Virus record (IMG/VR): IMGVR_UViG_3300049846_000621
Coordinates: 1 to 37,869 of that record
Reading direction: 5' to 3' (one strand)
DNA from: a virus
Length of the DNA stretch: 37,869 bases
This document shows positions 1-8,389 of the stretch, piece by piece; position 1 is the stretch's first letter, and the number at the start of each line of letters is the position of its first letter. Position numbers and translations under genes: made by a program. Under the pieces are notes generated by a model. The model made no database searches. It saw only the letters and a list, made by a program, of their open reading frames with translations, and was not told where the DNA came from.

Positions 1-192
1 CTTAATAAACATATAGATAAAGCTAAACAGGTAATAGTATCTAAGTTAGATAGCGAAAATGAACAAATACAGATGATGGCAAGTAAAGATATACTTGATA
101 GAACCTTTGGTAAACCCTCACAAAAGACTGACTCCACCTCTGTTTCATATATCCAACACGTTAGTGACAAACGTACAGTCTATAACCTTTAA
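1..192 (+). CDS. terS: Terminase small subunit, C-terminal part (gene split by window ends)
   Basis: Reading frame 1 is open from base 1 to TAA at 190-192. It continues the gene that starts at 37665 if the shared 7 bases CTTAATA at the two ends are merged, giving one 129-aa protein. The junction reads KPNIQIYLNKHIDKA and this part ends a helix-rich region with ILDRTFGKP, both typical of small terminase subunits of Gram-positive-type phages. These bind phage DNA and recruit the large subunit at the start of packaging. TerL follows at 957. Without merging, the join would hit a stop at once, so closure is supported by the frame. Confidence 0.8.
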   Translation, partial: LNKHIDKAKQVIVSKLDSENEQIQMMASKDILDRTFGKPSQKTDSTSVSYIQHVSDKRTVYNL

Positions 193-505
193 TAAACAAC
201 CTGACCTCTGTTAATCTATGTCGCACAATAAACAATGTACGACACGCCTAATCTAATGACGCACGTACAGCCTTTCTAAGCCGTTTAAATATTAAAGATG
301 AGTACATACCCATCTATTTTTTTAAAGCATGCTAGGCGTACTCTATGAACGTGAAACACCCCCATAGGGGCAGTATTGAGTTGGTACCATAGTATATATA
401 TAGATATATATGATTTCTCGTCCTTTCTTTAAGGAAAAAAATACAGTACCCCTACTTTTTAAGATATGTTACTATTAATTTGTCACACTAATGTAAGGAG
501 TTAAT
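193..505 (+). other. Gene-free region between terS and the next gene
   Basis: I see no credible gene in these 313 bases. The region holds a perfect AGCATGCT palindrome near 328-335, a small CCCC-ATA-GGGG hairpin near 360-371, a very AT-rich TA-repeat stretch near 391-411 and a promoter-like pair at 376-404. The short word ACGTACAG occurs at the end of terS (about 170) and again near 264. In many phages a gap next to terS holds the packaging recognition site. That role is inference here. Confidence 0.5.
376..404 (+). promoter_or_regulatory. Candidate promoter upstream of the terL region
   Basis: TTGAGT (376-381) and TATAGA (399-404) are separated by 17 bp and lie about 100 bp before the gene at 506. 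The -10 sits in a TA-repeat tract, so the exact hexamer is uncertain. Confidence 0.35.
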
Positions 506-647
506 ATGAGAGAATGTGAAGTTTGCGGCATAGATATTAGTAGTAAGAAGGCAACAGCTAGGACCTGTTCTCCTAAGTGCAGAAAAGACTTGTCACGCCT
601 AGAGTCTGTCACACCAAATGTCACACTTGGCGCCGAACCTGTCACAC
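481..647 (+). repeat. Four copies of TGTCACAC
   Basis: The 8-mer TGTCACAC occurs at 481-488, 607-614, 619-626 and 640-647, each usually followed by an A-rich triplet. Three copies lie inside the zinc-protein gene, where they encode repeated Val-Thr, and one lies just before its ribosome binding site. The cluster lies between terS and terL, where packaging-protein binding sites are often found. It could be a TerS or regulator binding array, or a chance product of a repeated Val-Thr motif. Confidence 0.5.
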
Positions 648-910
648 TAAACTTTAAGTTCTATACAGTAACTAAAGCCAATGGAATGGGAAGACCCAAG
701 GACGAGAAGTCTGACATTCGCCAAGCAAAGTATTGGTATGACGTACCTTTAGCTGCTATTCCTGTTATTCAGAAGGACTGGCCTAAGATGCCCGATTATA
801 TGAATGGTAGACAGTACTTCCTATGGTGGAAGAATAACTTTGCGGTTGTTGAGGATGAAAAGAAGGGTGAACTGGGCACTCCAGTTATACACAATCCATT
901 TAGGTATTGA
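506..910 (+). CDS. Zinc-finger protein between terS and terL
   Basis: 134 aa. The N-terminus has a CxxC...CxxxC zinc-binding pattern (CEVCG near residues 4-8, CSPKC near 21-25) followed by basic residues. It resembles small phage DNA-binding zinc fingers that share the consensus CxxCG...CS.KCR. The rest, with WYDVPL and FLWWKNNF, I do not recognise. A clear AGGAG at about 496 sets the ATG at 506. Its place between the terminase subunits suggests a DNA-binding role in packaging or late expression, which is inference. Its TGA stop lies inside a TTGACA (907-912), which may be the -35 of a weak promoter for terL. Confidence 0.75.
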   Translation: MRECEVCGIDISSKKATARTCSPKCRKDLSRLESVTPNVTLGAEPVTLNFKFYTVTKANGMGRPKDEKSDIRQAKYWYDVPLAAIPVIQKDWPKMPDYMNGRQYFLWWKNNFAVVEDEKKGELGTPVIHNPFRY

Positions 911-956
911 CACATAAAGTGATAAAGTTTACGCTTTAATTATTAATGGGGGTATT

Positions 957-1766
957 ATGAAAAAATGGGAAGGGTATCAGAGGGCAATAGAAGAGAACCT
1001 TTTAATTGTCGATAAGAACCAACAAGAAGTCCCATTTATTTTAAACCCCGCACAATTAGATTTTCTTAAACGCTCGACTGACCGCAATGTTATATTGAAA
1101 GCTAGAAAGATGGGATTCAGTTCCGTTCTTTTAGCCGTAGCTGTGATTAAATTCATCTTCGGAAAAAACGAAAGATGTGTGAGTATGTCCTTTGACCAAG
1201 GAGCGAGTGGTAAACAACTTGAAAGAGCTAAACGTTTCTTAGACTCCTACCAACGAGTTAATAAAATAGACTTTAAACTTAAATACAATTCTAAGTATGA
1301 AATGGTCATGGAAGTCAAGAACGGAGATGATTCTTATACTAATACTTTAAGAGTAGGTACTGCTAAATCTTCAGGTTTTGGACGTGGTGATGACATTACC
1401 TTCCTTCATCTTACTGAAGTAAGTATGGCTGACAATATCGAACTCTTACTCGCTGGAGTTGGAGAAGCTGTCGTGAATAACGCCATGATAACTATGGAAA
1501 CTACCGCTAATGGCTATAACGCCTTTAAAACTTTTTGGGATGAATCAGCCGCTAAACAGAGAAATTATAAAGCTTTATTCTACGCTCCTAAATGGGAATA
1601 CTCTGAAGAATACCTTAAAAACAAAGAAGCAGAACTTGGAAGACTCTACGACCAGGAATACCCCGCTAACCCAGAATTAGCTTTCCTTACCAGTGGAAAC
1701 ACCTACTTCGATTTAGAAGCTTTGAAGTGGCACATGGAAAACGCCCAGGAGCCTCTCTATGTTTAG
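957..1766 (+). CDS. terL: Terminase large subunit, ATPase domain (separate gene)
   Basis: 269 aa carrying the complete packaging motor ATPase: a deviant Walker A (KARKMGFSS, residues 48-56), a Walker B ending in catalytic Glu154 (FLHLTE) and the coupling motif TTANG (182-186). It pumps DNA into the procapsid. GGGGG sits 5 nt before the ATG. Normal TerL proteins are 400-550 aa with a C-terminal nuclease. Here the frame ends with TAG at 1764-1766 in the linker, and the nuclease follows in the +1 frame as its own gene at 1759. Either this is a true split terminase, a +1 frameshift, or a one-base sequence error. The second gene's own ribosome binding site favours a real split. Confidence 0.9.
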   Translation: MKKWEGYQRAIEENLLIVDKNQQEVPFILNPAQLDFLKRSTDRNVILKARKMGFSSVLLAVAVIKFIFGKNERCVSMSFDQGASGKQLERAKRFLDSYQRVNKIDFKLKYNSKYEMVMEVKNGDDSYTNTLRVGTAKSSGFGRGDDITFLHLTEVSMADNIELLLAGVGEAVVNNAMITMETTANGYNAFKTFWDESAAKQRNYKALFYAPKWEYSEEYLKNKEAELGRLYDQEYPANPELAFLTSGNTYFDLEALKWHMENAQEPLYV

Positions 1767-2412
1767 GAAATACCGTGATTTTGAACCTGGTGAATTCGTA
1801 TTAATATTCGCTGATACAGCTTGGGGAGGTGGAGACTTTTGTGCTGCTCAGTTTATGTCTCACAACCGATTAGACGTTCCTTTAGTATTCCATAAGAAGT
1901 GTATGGCTTCTGACATGACCCCCGAACTCCACAACAAAGCCCAAGAGATAGCTAAAATCACAGGCGTTAAACCAGTCATCTGCTACGAACGAAATAACGG
2001 TGGTATAGCTGAAATAGAACGAATTGTACGATTAAACCGTACAAATGAGTACACAGTTTACCAACAGAAAAGAGGATTAGGTGACAGAGGAAATATGCAG
2101 ATTACTGAAAAATACGGTTGGGACACTACCTCCGCTACTAGACCGATGATGCTTGCTGGACTCAAAGAAGCTGTCGATAACAAGCTTATTAGAATCTACG
2201 ACAAACCCACAATTACAGAAATGTATTCCTTTATTGAGAAACAAACCGCTACTGGCTGGAAACCCATTGCTGAAGCTGGAGCACATGATGATTTAGTAAT
2301 GTCACTTGCTGGGGTGTATCAGATGTACCAATCTGAAAAACCCCCTGTTAAAAATAATAGGGTGAAAAGGAAAAAGAATTATGACGCGACCACTGGGAGA
2401 GTTCTCTCTTAA
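1759..2412 (+). CDS. terL: Terminase large subunit, nuclease domain (separate gene)
   Basis: 217 aa, an RNase H-fold headful or cos nuclease domain. Three acidic metal-binding positions are visible: Asp19 (FADTAWGGGD), Glu77 (CYERNNGG) and Asp177/Asp178 (GAHDDLVMSLA). It cuts concatemeric DNA at the start and end of packaging. It starts at ATG 1759, overlapping the ATPase gene by 8 bp in the next frame, with AGGAG at 1747-1751 exactly 7 nt upstream. This is good support for independent, coupled translation. All catalytic residues are kept, so this is not a decayed fragment. Confidence 0.88.
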   Translation: MFRKYRDFEPGEFVLIFADTAWGGGDFCAAQFMSHNRLDVPLVFHKKCMASDMTPELHNKAQEIAKITGVKPVICYERNNGGIAEIERIVRLNRTNEYTVYQQKRGLGDRGNMQITEKYGWDTTSATRPMMLAGLKEAVDNKLIRIYDKPTITEMYSFIEKQTATGWKPIAEAGAHDDLVMSLAGVYQMYQSEKPPVKNNRVKRKKNYDATTGRVLS

Positions 2413-2587
2413 ATGCAAATTCTGTGGGCAGAGAGTAGAGTTTGGGATAGGTATTATGATGGTTGAAACAACCGAAGGTAGTGGATTCATTTGCCACGAA
2501 GAATGTTTTCAACAAAGCGGAGAAGACGGGGGAGCGATAGAAGCAATACATAACATAGAATGGGAGGATATAAATGAAGATAACTAA
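2381..2587 (+). CDS. Small zinc-ribbon-like protein
   Basis: 68 aa, starting inside the 3' end of the terminase nuclease gene (32 bp overlap) after an A/G-rich ribosome site. CKFC (near 12-15) and CHEEC (near 38-42) make a likely zinc knuckle. The C-terminus is acidic (EWEDINEDN). Function unknown. The tight overlaps on both sides make it part of the terminase operon. Confidence 0.6.
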   Translation: MTRPLGEFSLKCKFCGQRVEFGIGIMMVETTEGSGFICHEECFQQSGEDGGAIEAIHNIEWEDINEDN

Positions 2588-2708
2588 ACTAGACGACATG
2601 TACCCGTACACATATATAATCAGAAAACTAGGTAGGACCTATTTATGGACAGCAGACGGAAAACTAATAACATGGAAAAAATACAAGGAATTACAAAATG
2701 GAGAATGA
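2574..2708 (+). CDS. Small hypothetical protein
   Basis: 44 aa, beginning MKITKLDDMYPYTYIIRK. A strong GGGAGG lies at 2561-2566, about 7 nt before the ATG, and it overlaps both neighbours by a few bases, as real genes here do. It is basic and rich in Tyr, Trp and Lys. No family recognised. Confidence 0.5.
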   Translation: MKITKLDDMYPYTYIIRKLGRTYLWTADGKLITWKKYKELQNGE

Positions 2709-2952
2709 TTTAGAACCTTTTACTACTAGTGATACACCTCTAGCAGCTTTCCTTAAATACCACAATCACGCTATTGTTGGTATGAAACCCGACCCGAACG
2801 ATGTCAAAAGAAAAGTGTATGTGTTTATTAGACAAGATAATACTGATGTTCTTATAGAAGAGTTCTATAAAGGCGACCCTATGGTTAATCCACACCTTTA
2901 TTACCGAGCATTAGTAAAAGAAGTATTTAAAAAGTTGAGGGAGACACGATGA
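2698..2952 (+). CDS. Small hypothetical protein
   Basis: 84 aa. AAGGA lies about 11 nt before the ATG, and the gene ends in an ATGA overlap with the glycosyltransferase, so the two are probably translated together. The sequence has alternating charged and aromatic residues and a helical C-terminus (ALVKEVFKKLRETR). No domain recognised. Confidence 0.6.
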   Translation: MENDLEPFTTSDTPLAAFLKYHNHAIVGMKPDPNDVKRKVYVFIRQDNTDVLIEEFYKGDPMVNPHLYYRALVKEVFKKLRETR

Positions 2953-5156
2953 AAAAACCAACAGTAGGTTTGTATATGATTGTCAAGGATGAGGTTGATG
3001 AGGTAAAGGAACTTTTAAAGGAAGCCTATCCCTACTTTAACTCTATATACTTAACTGTATCTGATAAGAAAGCCTACAATAAACTAAAAGACTCTGGGGA
3101 TACAATCATAGTTGATTATCGTAAATGGACGGACCGTTTTGACGAAGCAAGAACTCATAACTATGCACAGGGAGATACTGATTATGCTTTTTGGTTGGAT
3201 GCAGATGACCTGTTTGATTTTTCAAAGATTCCACAACTTCGACAGCTAGCCGTGAACAACGACCTAGACGCTATATGGCTCCCTTACGAGTACGCCTATG
3301 ATAATGATGGTAACTGCATAGCTCTACACTGGAGAGAACGTCTTACTAAGAAAGACCAGTTTGAATGGAAGGGCTGGGTACACGAAACTCAGATACCTAT
3401 AGGAAACCCAAAGACAGAACGAGTATATATACCCGTTAGACATCAGAATACCAACACAGAAGGCTCCAGAGAGCGTAATCACGAGATTCTAAAGAAAGCC
3501 TATGAAGAAACAAGAGACGCAAGGTACATACATTACCTAGGAATATCCTACTACTCTCTTCAAGATTGGGAAAAGTGTATACAAATCCTCAAAGAGTACG
3601 TTGAAGTAGGTGGATGGGATGAAGAAATCTACCGTTCACTACTGAGAATGAGTGAAGCAGCTAACCATTTGGGCTCTATAGACGAAGCAAAGAACTACGC
3701 ACTACAGGCTATGGGGATGTTACCTCAATATCCACAGGCATATTTCAACCTAGCTCAGTTTGAATTTGAAGAAAACAACTTTAAAGAGACTTTAGAGTGG
3801 CTTAAAGTAGCATTTAGTAAGCCTGAACCAGAATCAGTCTCCATTACAGACCCAACTATCCCAGATAGAGCTAAACTAATGGGCGCAATTAGTGAGTTTA
3901 GCCTAGGAAATCACGAAGAAGCACTTAAACTACTGGAAACAGTCCAAACTATAGATACTTCTGACCTATTACCACACTACAAACATGAAACTGGACTCGA
4001 TAATCTAGCAAAAATACTCCCAGCGGTAGCAAAACACTACCAAATACCCGAACAACTATGGACAAACCTCAAGGAAGACATCAAATATGATAGTAGATTC
4101 CGAAAATTACGAGAATTAGTCACCGAACCCACTACCTGGCCAGTAAATTCTATAGTATTTTTCTGTGGAAGAGGTTATGAAGATTGGGGACCACATACTT
4201 TAGACAAAGGAATGGGAGGAAGCGAAGAAGCAATCGTCTACCTTACCCGTGAACTAGCTAAAAAGGGCTACCAAGTCACTGTATTTGGTGAAGTACCTAA
4301 AGAATACGAAGACGAAGGTGTTCAATGGAAGCCTTGGAAGCAAATAGACAAGCGTGACCACTTCGATACACTAGTTGTCTGGCGTTATCCGCAGTTTGCT
4401 AGCCAGTTTAAGGCTAATAAAACCCTTATAGATATGCACGATAAACTCCCAACTAGTATGGTTAAGGAAAATGGTGCTATATATATGTTCAAATCAGACT
4501 ACCATGCTGACCAATATGACGTTAAGACATATAACGTAGTCGGTAACGGTATAAAGTTTGACCAATTCAACCAGGAACACATTAATAAACCATTCTCTGT
4601 AGGCTATTTTAGCGCCTATTACAGAGGTTTGGAGTGTCTGGTAGACCTTTGGCCGCAGATTAAGGCCCAAGTGCCTGAAGCGACCCTAGATATTTACTAT
4701 GGATGGCAGTCATGGGTATCAGCAGAGGGCGAAGATTCCTTCTACCACAGGATGACTCAGAAACTAAAAGACGGCGAGAAACTTGGTATTACAGAGCATG
4801 GCAGGGTATCGCATGAAGTATTAGCTAAGAAGATGCTTGAAACTAAAGTATGGGCTTATCCAACAGAGTTTGATGAAATACACTGTATAACTGCCTTAAA
4901 AGCCAATGCAGCTGGTATGAAGCCTGTCATTACTGACAAAGCAGCTCTCAAAGAAACTGGTGGTCCAGAAGCTACCTTCATAGAAACCGACAGAATATAC
5001 ACAGATGACTATAATAAGAAAAAACTAGTTGATGCTATAGTTTCCTCTCTTAAAGAGGAGCGGGACCAAGAAAGTATTAACAACCAAATACTATTCGCTG
5101 AAAGAAGTGATTGGGTTAACGTAGCACAGGAATGGAGCGATATAATCGATGCGTAG
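2949..5156 (+). CDS. Glycosyltransferase fusion: GT2 + TPR + GT-B domains
   Basis: 735 aa with three parts. Residues 1-180 are a GT-A family 2 domain with a DxD-type metal site (LDADD, 83-87). Residues about 180-350 are TPR-like helical repeats (YHYLGISYYSLQDWEKCIQIL style). Residues about 385-735 are a GT-B glycosyltransferase with the N-terminal GMGGSEEA motif near 420 and an acidic donor-site region (FDEIHC) near 640. It probably transfers sugars from nucleotide-sugars to a protein or glycan. Sitting between terL and fibre genes and overlapping a methyltransferase by 8 bp, it may decorate virion proteins or change host glycans. DNA modification is a less likely alternative. Start set by GGGAG before ATG 2949. 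Confidence 0.82.
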   Translation: MKKPTVGLYMIVKDEVDEVKELLKEAYPYFNSIYLTVSDKKAYNKLKDSGDTIIVDYRKWTDRFDEARTHNYAQGDTDYAFWLDADDLFDFSKIPQLRQLAVNNDLDAIWLPYEYAYDNDGNCIALHWRERLTKKDQFEWKGWVHETQIPIGNPKTERVYIPVRHQNTNTEGSRERNHEILKKAYEETRDARYIHYLGISYYSLQDWEKCIQILKEYVEVGGWDEEIYRSLLRMSEAANHLGSIDEAKNYALQAMGMLPQYPQAYFNLAQFEFEENNFKETLEWLKVAFSKPEPESVSITDPTIPDRAKLMGAISEFSLGNHEEALKLLETVQTIDTSDLLPHYKHETGLDNLAKILPAVAKHYQIPEQLWTNLKEDIKYDSRFRKLRELVTEPTTWPVNSIVFFCGRGYEDWGPHTLDKGMGGSEEAIVYLTRELAKKGYQVTVFGEVPKEYEDEGVQWKPWKQIDKRDHFDTLVVWRYPQFASQFKANKTLIDMHDKLPTSMVKENGAIYMFKSDYHADQYDVKTYNVVGNGIKFDQFNQEHINKPFSVGYFSAYYRGLECLVDLWPQIKAQVPEATLDIYYGWQSWVSAEGEDSFYHRMTQKLKDGEKLGITEHGRVSHEVLAKKMLETKVWAYPTEFDEIHCITALKANAAGMKPVITDKAALKETGGPEATFIETDRIYTDDYNKKKLVDAIVSSLKEERDQESINNQILFAERSDWVNVAQEWSDIIDA

Positions 5157-5826
5157 TTTTAGAGAAAAAGATTTTGATATAGACAACTATGAAGATTTCT
5201 ATGAAAATCACTATTTCCAACCATTAGAGGATGAAGATAGCATTAAAGCTCATAGGATATTCCCTAGAGTAGCTTGGGCTTTAGATATAGCAAAAGAATA
5301 CCAACCAAAGAAAGTGTTAGATTTAGGTTGTTTAGAGGGTTATGCGGTGTTGACTGTACTCAACCACTTAAAAGGTGCGTCTGGTGTTGGTGTAGACTTA
5401 TCTGAAGACGGTGTAATGATGGGTGGAAAGCGGGCAAAGAAGTATAACCTAGATGCGACCTTTTACCAGACGACTATTGAGAAATTTATGGAAACTACTG
5501 ATGAAACGTTTGACTTTATTATGGCGTTTGAAGTTATGGAACATGTAGAAGACCCACTGAAGGTATTTAAACTTATAGACAGAATTAAGACTCCAGACGG
5601 ACAAGTACTTATATCCACACCCGATTTTGAAGGACCAGTTTTCGGAAAAGATGACGAACAGAATAAATGCCACATTAGGTTGTATACTATAGAAGATGAG
5701 GATTACCAAGCGGTGAACAAATTCGGGAATACCCGCACCGCATCCTCATTATCTAAACAGATAGGTAAAGATAGAATAAAGGAGATGGGTGTCTACTCAC
5801 ACCTTATAAACTGCCGTTATGAGTGA
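5149..5826 (+). CDS. Class I SAM-dependent methyltransferase
   Basis: 225 aa with a Rossmann methyltransferase core: motif I VLDLGCLEGY (56-65), acidic residue in GVDLS near 81-85, and FDFIMAFEVMEHVEDP, the typical post-motif of Methyltransf_11/12-type small-molecule or glycan methylases. No DNA-methylase catalytic motif (DPPY or PCQ) is present. Overlap with the glycosyltransferase suggests joint action, for example methylating the transferred sugar. Target unknown. Confidence 0.82.
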   Translation: MRSFREKDFDIDNYEDFYENHYFQPLEDEDSIKAHRIFPRVAWALDIAKEYQPKKVLDLGCLEGYAVLTVLNHLKGASGVGVDLSEDGVMMGGKRAKKYNLDATFYQTTIEKFMETTDETFDFIMAFEVMEHVEDPLKVFKLIDRIKTPDGQVLISTPDFEGPVFGKDDEQNKCHIRLYTIEDEDYQAVNKFGNTRTASSLSKQIGKDRIKEMGVYSHLINCRYE

Positions 5827-6205
5827 CGATTTAACCACACTACAAGTAGAAGACATACCTCCACAAGAAAATGGCGAACCTACCCTTGGTGAACCAGCTG
5901 TAGAACCGACCAAACTGGGTTATGAAGAACTTGGAGATCTATTGGGTATAGCTCACCCAGACTCAGAACAACTAAACAAGCTTCAATTCATTTGGGACCA
6001 TTTCTCTAAGGGGAGAGATAGGATAGACGCTCTTGAAGCCATAAAAGCTACTCAAAGAACAATGTCCCAACCTGAAATAGGGGAGAGCTATCTACATCAA
6101 TTATTTACGTATACACGTTTATTATCAACCGTAAGAGATGCTCAAAGGGAGATGAAGGTCTATGAGGGTAACAATAAGCTGGACAACCCACGCAAGGAAG
6201 TATAG
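5819..6205 (+). CDS. Hypothetical protein, probably virion-associated
   Basis: 128 aa, overlapping the methyltransferase by 8 bp. The N-terminus is acidic and Pro-rich (residues 1-30), followed by a helical region (LGIAHPDSEQLNKLQFIWDHF) and coiled-coil-like helices. Helical bundles of this kind just upstream of fibre genes are often virion or chaperone proteins, but I do not recognise this one. Confidence 0.6.
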   Translation: MSDDLTTLQVEDIPPQENGEPTLGEPAVEPTKLGYEELGDLLGIAHPDSEQLNKLQFIWDHFSKGRDRIDALEAIKATQRTMSQPEIGESYLHQLFTYTRLLSTVRDAQREMKVYEGNNKLDNPRKEV

Positions 6206-6314
6206 TATAGGATTACAAGAGTTTCTAAAACAAATGGGTATTAATGTAACTGAAGAGCAGATAAAGGCAACGGCGAGGAAGTTGCTGGAACAAAACGAAG
6301 TAACAAAGGAGTAA
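6162..6314 (+). CDS. Small helical protein overlapping its neighbour
   Basis: 50 aa in a different frame, starting inside the previous gene (44 bp overlap) and stopping 3 nt before the next start. The C-terminal half (MGINVTEEQIKATARKLLEQ) looks like a real amphipathic helix. A shorter version could start at ATG 6234. A G-rich AAGGGAG lies upstream of ATG 6162. Function unknown; it fills what would otherwise be a gap in a tightly packed operon. Confidence 0.45.
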   Translation: MRVTISWTTHARKYSIGLQEFLKQMGINVTEEQIKATARKLLEQNEVTKE

Positions 6315-6317
6315 GGC

Positions 6318-6626
6318 GTGGCCCTGCCTAACCAATCAGAAAAATCAGTAGCCCTCGACAGGGAAGAAAATGTCACTAAAGGCAATCTTTCCGCTAAACG
6401 AGTGGCTCTTTATACTTATAACTCAGGAAATGATCAACTTGAGCCGTTTGCGTCTGGGCTTGCACCAGGTATAGATTTTGACTATGTTGATGTTCAACAA
6501 ACTTCTCCAACAGTGGAAACTTACGTCTTCAAGACTGGAGGAAGTGGTGGAACAACCGTACGCACGATAGTAGTTAATTATACTGACAGTACAAAGAGCG
6601 ATATCGATAACGTCAGTTGGAGTTAA
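6318..6626 (+). CDS. Small probable tail or fibre-associated protein
   Basis: 102 aa, GTG start at 6318 with AAAGGAG 6 nt upstream. The sequence is beta-rich (VETYVFKTGGSGGTTVRTIVVNY) and ends SDIDNVSWS. It is followed after one base by the fibre gene. Its position and composition suggest a virion protein. No family recognised. Confidence 0.6.
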   Translation: MALPNQSEKSVALDREENVTKGNLSAKRVALYTYNSGNDQLEPFASGLAPGIDFDYVDVQQTSPTVETYVFKTGGSGGTTVRTIVVNYTDSTKSDIDNVSWS

Positions 6627-6627
6627 T

Positions 6628-8388
6628 ATGGGTTATACTTTCAATCTTTTCACTGGCAACTTCGATAACGTAGGCTCAGAACACTGGCAAGCTGATTCCC
6701 CTGGCATACGTTACACAGGTCACATAGCTGTAGGTGCTGATGCTGACGTAAACGGTACTGGTCCTTTTAACTCGGTGTTACAAGACTTATTTGGTGTTGG
6801 TAATGAGAGTACCGTACTTAGTATTCAGGAGGTAATGACTGGTACAGCTAAGTCTTTTATGAATGGTTTGTTATTAAAAACTCAATTAAACACATCCACC
6901 AATCCCACATCTCTAATTGGTATAGAAAACACCGTTTCAACTACATCAGGTAGTGCAACAGCACCTATTCTTGGGGCTGGCATGTTAAACAACTTCTTGC
7001 ATAAAGGTTCAGGGACAATTTCTACTGCTTATGGTTCACCTGGCGTTGTATCCAACAAATCTAACGGTACTATTACATCAGCCTATGGAGTTTATGGAAA
7101 TGTAACAAATGACAGCACAGGAACTGTTGGGTCAGCAGCAGCAGGATATTTTGCAGCCAATACAAATGGCGGTGGCGGAACACTAACTACGAACTACGGT
7201 ATATACCTAGAGGCTCAAACAGCAGGAACTACTAGATACAACATCTATTCTTCTGGTCTTGCTTCAAGAAACTACTTTGCAGGTTTTATTGAAACTGACG
7301 CTGCTGGTGGGTTTTATCTAGGGACAACAGGTTCAGTTAATAATCGGTTCTTACTTAACGCTCCTCTATCAGTAGATGCAGCAGCAGAACAAATGAACAG
7401 ACCTAGCTCAACAGCTCGTAAAGCTCTTGTTTTACAGATGAACTCAGGTCAGACGGCTAACGCATTTGAGATACAAGATAACTCAGGAACTTTACTAACA
7501 GGTTTTTCATCATCTGGCGACATTATCTCTAATACAAGTAGTGGTATTAAAATAGGCACAGCAACGACACAAAAGCTGGGCTTTTTTAACGTTACTCCAG
7601 TTGTACAACAAGGCTCTGATGCTAGTTCACTTGTAACATTTGGTTTTAACTCTAGCCTAAGCGCAGTAACCTTTACTAAAGAAGTGGCTGCTACAATAAA
7701 CCCAGCAGACACCGTAACAGCAGCTACAGCAGGAGCAGCTTTAACAGTCAAAGGTGGCGCAGGTTCACCGACTACATCAGGTGTAGGTGGAGCATTAAAC
7801 CTAACAGGGGGCGCAGCTCAAGCAGGTAACTCCAACGGTGGAGCAATTAACCTTACAGGTGGAGCTGGTGCAGGTGTCTCGACAGGTGGCGCATTGAACT
7901 TAGCTGGTGGTAACGGTACGGTTGGTGGCGCAGTTCTGCTTGATGGTGGTACAGGTGTAACGGCTGGCAATGTCAAACTCGGTACTGTTAGAGGTTTAGT
8001 GACTATTGGTAATGGTTCAGCAGCCGCACCGAAACTTGTATTTGAGAACAGCACAACCACTGGTCTATACAGAAAAGGTGCTGACAACTTAGGTCTTTCA
8101 ATAGCGGGCACATTAAACGTAGATTGGGCAGCTACCGTTACAACGTGGGCTGATGCAGTAAACCTAGCATTTGGAACATCAACAGGCACAAAAATAGGAA
8201 CAGCTACTACACAGAAACTAGGCTTTTGGAATGCTACTCCTGTAGTGCAAAATACTGGATGGACCGTGACTGGAGGCTACACTACAGATAAGGCGTTTAA
8301 CCCAGAATCAACTACACTTACAGAAGTAGCAAGAGTCTTAGGGACATTAGTGGACCAGTTAAAAACATATGGAATATTAGGAGGATAA
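6628..8388 (+). CDS. Tail fibre-like protein with Gly-rich beta repeats
   Basis: 586 aa, low in charge and rich in Gly, Thr, Ser and Ala. Residues about 100-210 contain YGVYGNV-like beta-helix repeats. Residues about 385-440 contain repeated GGALNLTGG units. The segment TTTGLYRKGADNLGLSIAG followed by SxxGTKIGTATTQKLGF occurs in many phage fibre shafts, and the KIG/KLGF unit appears twice (near 310 and 525). No catalytic site or obvious intramolecular chaperone is visible. Probably part of the host-binding apparatus. Confidence 0.72.
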   Translation: MGYTFNLFTGNFDNVGSEHWQADSPGIRYTGHIAVGADADVNGTGPFNSVLQDLFGVGNESTVLSIQEVMTGTAKSFMNGLLLKTQLNTSTNPTSLIGIENTVSTTSGSATAPILGAGMLNNFLHKGSGTISTAYGSPGVVSNKSNGTITSAYGVYGNVTNDSTGTVGSAAAGYFAANTNGGGGTLTTNYGIYLEAQTAGTTRYNIYSSGLASRNYFAGFIETDAAGGFYLGTTGSVNNRFLLNAPLSVDAAAEQMNRPSSTARKALVLQMNSGQTANAFEIQDNSGTLLTGFSSSGDIISNTSSGIKIGTATTQKLGFFNVTPVVQQGSDASSLVTFGFNSSLSAVTFTKEVAATINPADTVTAATAGAALTVKGGAGSPTTSGVGGALNLTGGAAQAGNSNGGAINLTGGAGAGVSTGGALNLAGGNGTVGGAVLLDGGTGVTAGNVKLGTVRGLVTIGNGSAAAPKLVFENSTTTGLYRKGADNLGLSIAGTLNVDWAATVTTWADAVNLAFGTSTGTKIGTATTQKLGFWNATPVVQNTGWTVTGGYTTDKAFNPESTTLTEVARVLGTLVDQLKTYGILGG

Positions 8389-8389
8389 A

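Noticed and set aside
1-7. 7-bp shared end as a cohesive end (cos)
   Set aside because: It falls in the middle of the terS coding frame; cos sites are normally outside it. More likely an assembly overlap.
1747-1766. prfB-type programmed +1 frameshift in terL
   Set aside because: AGGAG is 9 nt from the GTT-TAG site, not about 3 nt as in prfB, and exactly placed for starting at ATG 1759. Not fully excluded.
7449-8189. Minus-strand Val/Pro/Ala-rich open frames
   Set aside because: Antisense shadow of the repetitive fibre gene.
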